From Bifidobacterium breve (lineage in GTDB: Bacteria; Actinomycetota; Acidimicrobiia; IMCC26256; PALSA-555), in contig CAMDCC010000222.1 of the NCBI GenBank assembly GCA_945889545.1, positions 1 through 5,179 of the forward strand: a stretch of 5,179 nt of DNA. Reading direction: 5' to 3'. Below, in pieces: positions 4,778-5,179 of the stretch. The stretch's first letter is position 1. Each line of letters opens with the position of its first letter. Under the pieces are notes generated by a model, which was not told the origin of the DNA, did not search any database, and saw only the letters and a list, made by a program, of their open reading frames with translations. The translations under genes and the position numbers were made by a program.

Positions 4778-5179
4778 ACGGCCCGGACTCGGGGCCTGGC
4801 TCATGCTCGTCGTCGCCCTCGCCGGCGCCACCGGTGCTGCGTTGGTGGCCGGCGGACCGATGTTCGGTACGCCGACGACGTTGTTCTGGGTGGTGACGAT
4901 CGCGGCCTCGCTGTGCGCGATCGGTGCCGCCACCGTGATCGCCGCCGCGTTCCGGCGGGAGCTCGCGGAGGCGGCACTGCTGGGCGCGGGGTTGTGGGCC
5001 GCGTCGGTGTTGCCGCTCGTGCATGGCCTCGCCGCGCCGGGCGTGCTGCTCGGTGACAATCACGCGGTCGTGCTCGGGGCGTTCCTCGCGCTCCCGGCCG
5101 CGCTGGTCAGCGCGCTTCCCGTGCTCGCACCCGGACTCGGCGTGAGTCGCCGACTCGCGGCGCACTGGCGCGGATGGGT
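4761..5179 (+). CDS. Multi-pass membrane protein, N-terminal part, cut by the window edge
   Basis: The first 139 residues of a membrane protein that continues beyond the right edge, with no stop codon reached. It opens with a short basic N-terminus (MDSSKKRPG), followed by four hydrophobic segments at about 10-30, 41-63, 70-90 and 101-123, and a basic segment R130-R131...R137 that would face the cytoplasm by the positive-inside rule. Alanine, valine, leucine and glycine dominate. Third codon positions are strongly G/C, supporting this frame over the antisense frames. I do not recognise a family, and the missing C-terminus may carry a defining domain. ATG 4761 is chosen because the Lys/Arg-rich start then immediately precedes the first helix. 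An in-frame ATG at 4749 and GTG at 4722 are alternatives. None has a Shine-Dalgarno; GATGAT at 4748-4753 is a weak -10 candidate 7 nt upstream. Diverges from the oxidoreductase operon. Confidence 0.75.
   Translation, partial: MDSSKKRPGLGAWLMLVVALAGATGAALVAGGPMFGTPTTLFWVVTIAASLCAIGAATVIAAAFRRELAEAALLGAGLWAASVLPLVHGLAAPGVLLGDNHAVVLGAFLALPAALVSALPVLAPGLGVSRRLAAHWRGW

Noticed and set aside
4661..5165. Two overlapping minus-strand frames of 132 codons at the right edge
   Set aside because: Both are antisense to a plus-strand frame that encodes clear membrane helices with coding-type third positions. Their own products are low-complexity.

Overview
The window is GC-rich, densely coded bacterial DNA. 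It holds eight protein genes, six complete within the window by my start choices, one overlapping its partner, and one cut off at the right edge. The codon bias (G/C at third positions), a lipoprotein nuclease with an excalibur-like calcium-binding tail, and start codons without Shine-Dalgarno sequences suggest an actinobacterium. An uncultured or environmental lineage such as Acidimicrobiia is a guess only; nothing in the window fixes the taxon.

Left part (15-1609, minus strand): a membrane UbiA-type prenyltransferase lies downstream of an exported lipoprotein thermonuclease (SNase fold plus excalibur-like tail). They are 38 bp apart and could share a transcript, but no functional link is evident. 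Middle (1633-2507, plus strand): a small XRE-type helix-turn-helix protein overlaps by 4 bp a nucleotidyltransferase-fold protein, which is a compact two-gene module resembling a toxin-antitoxin pair. It diverges from the nuclease at a short AT-rich island where two -10-like boxes overlap.

Right part (4664 down to 2539, minus strand): a tight three-gene run encodes an NADPH:quinone oxidoreductase-like MDR enzyme, an uncharacterised protein with an HxD...H...R pattern like Fe(II)/2-oxoglutarate oxygenases, and a 63-residue probable zinc-binding mini-protein. Gaps are 9 and 23 bp. Diverging from this run at the right edge is the start of a multi-pass membrane protein (4761 onward), whose start codon sits inside a strong inverted repeat.

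The most notable cross-window signal is regulatory. Five of the seven start codons that could carry their own promoter have a TANNNT box exactly 6 or 7 nt upstream and no Shine-Dalgarno, the signature of leaderless transcription. No stretch of 300 bp lacks a gene. I see no tRNA, rRNA, CRISPR array, insertion sequence or convincing intrinsic terminator.
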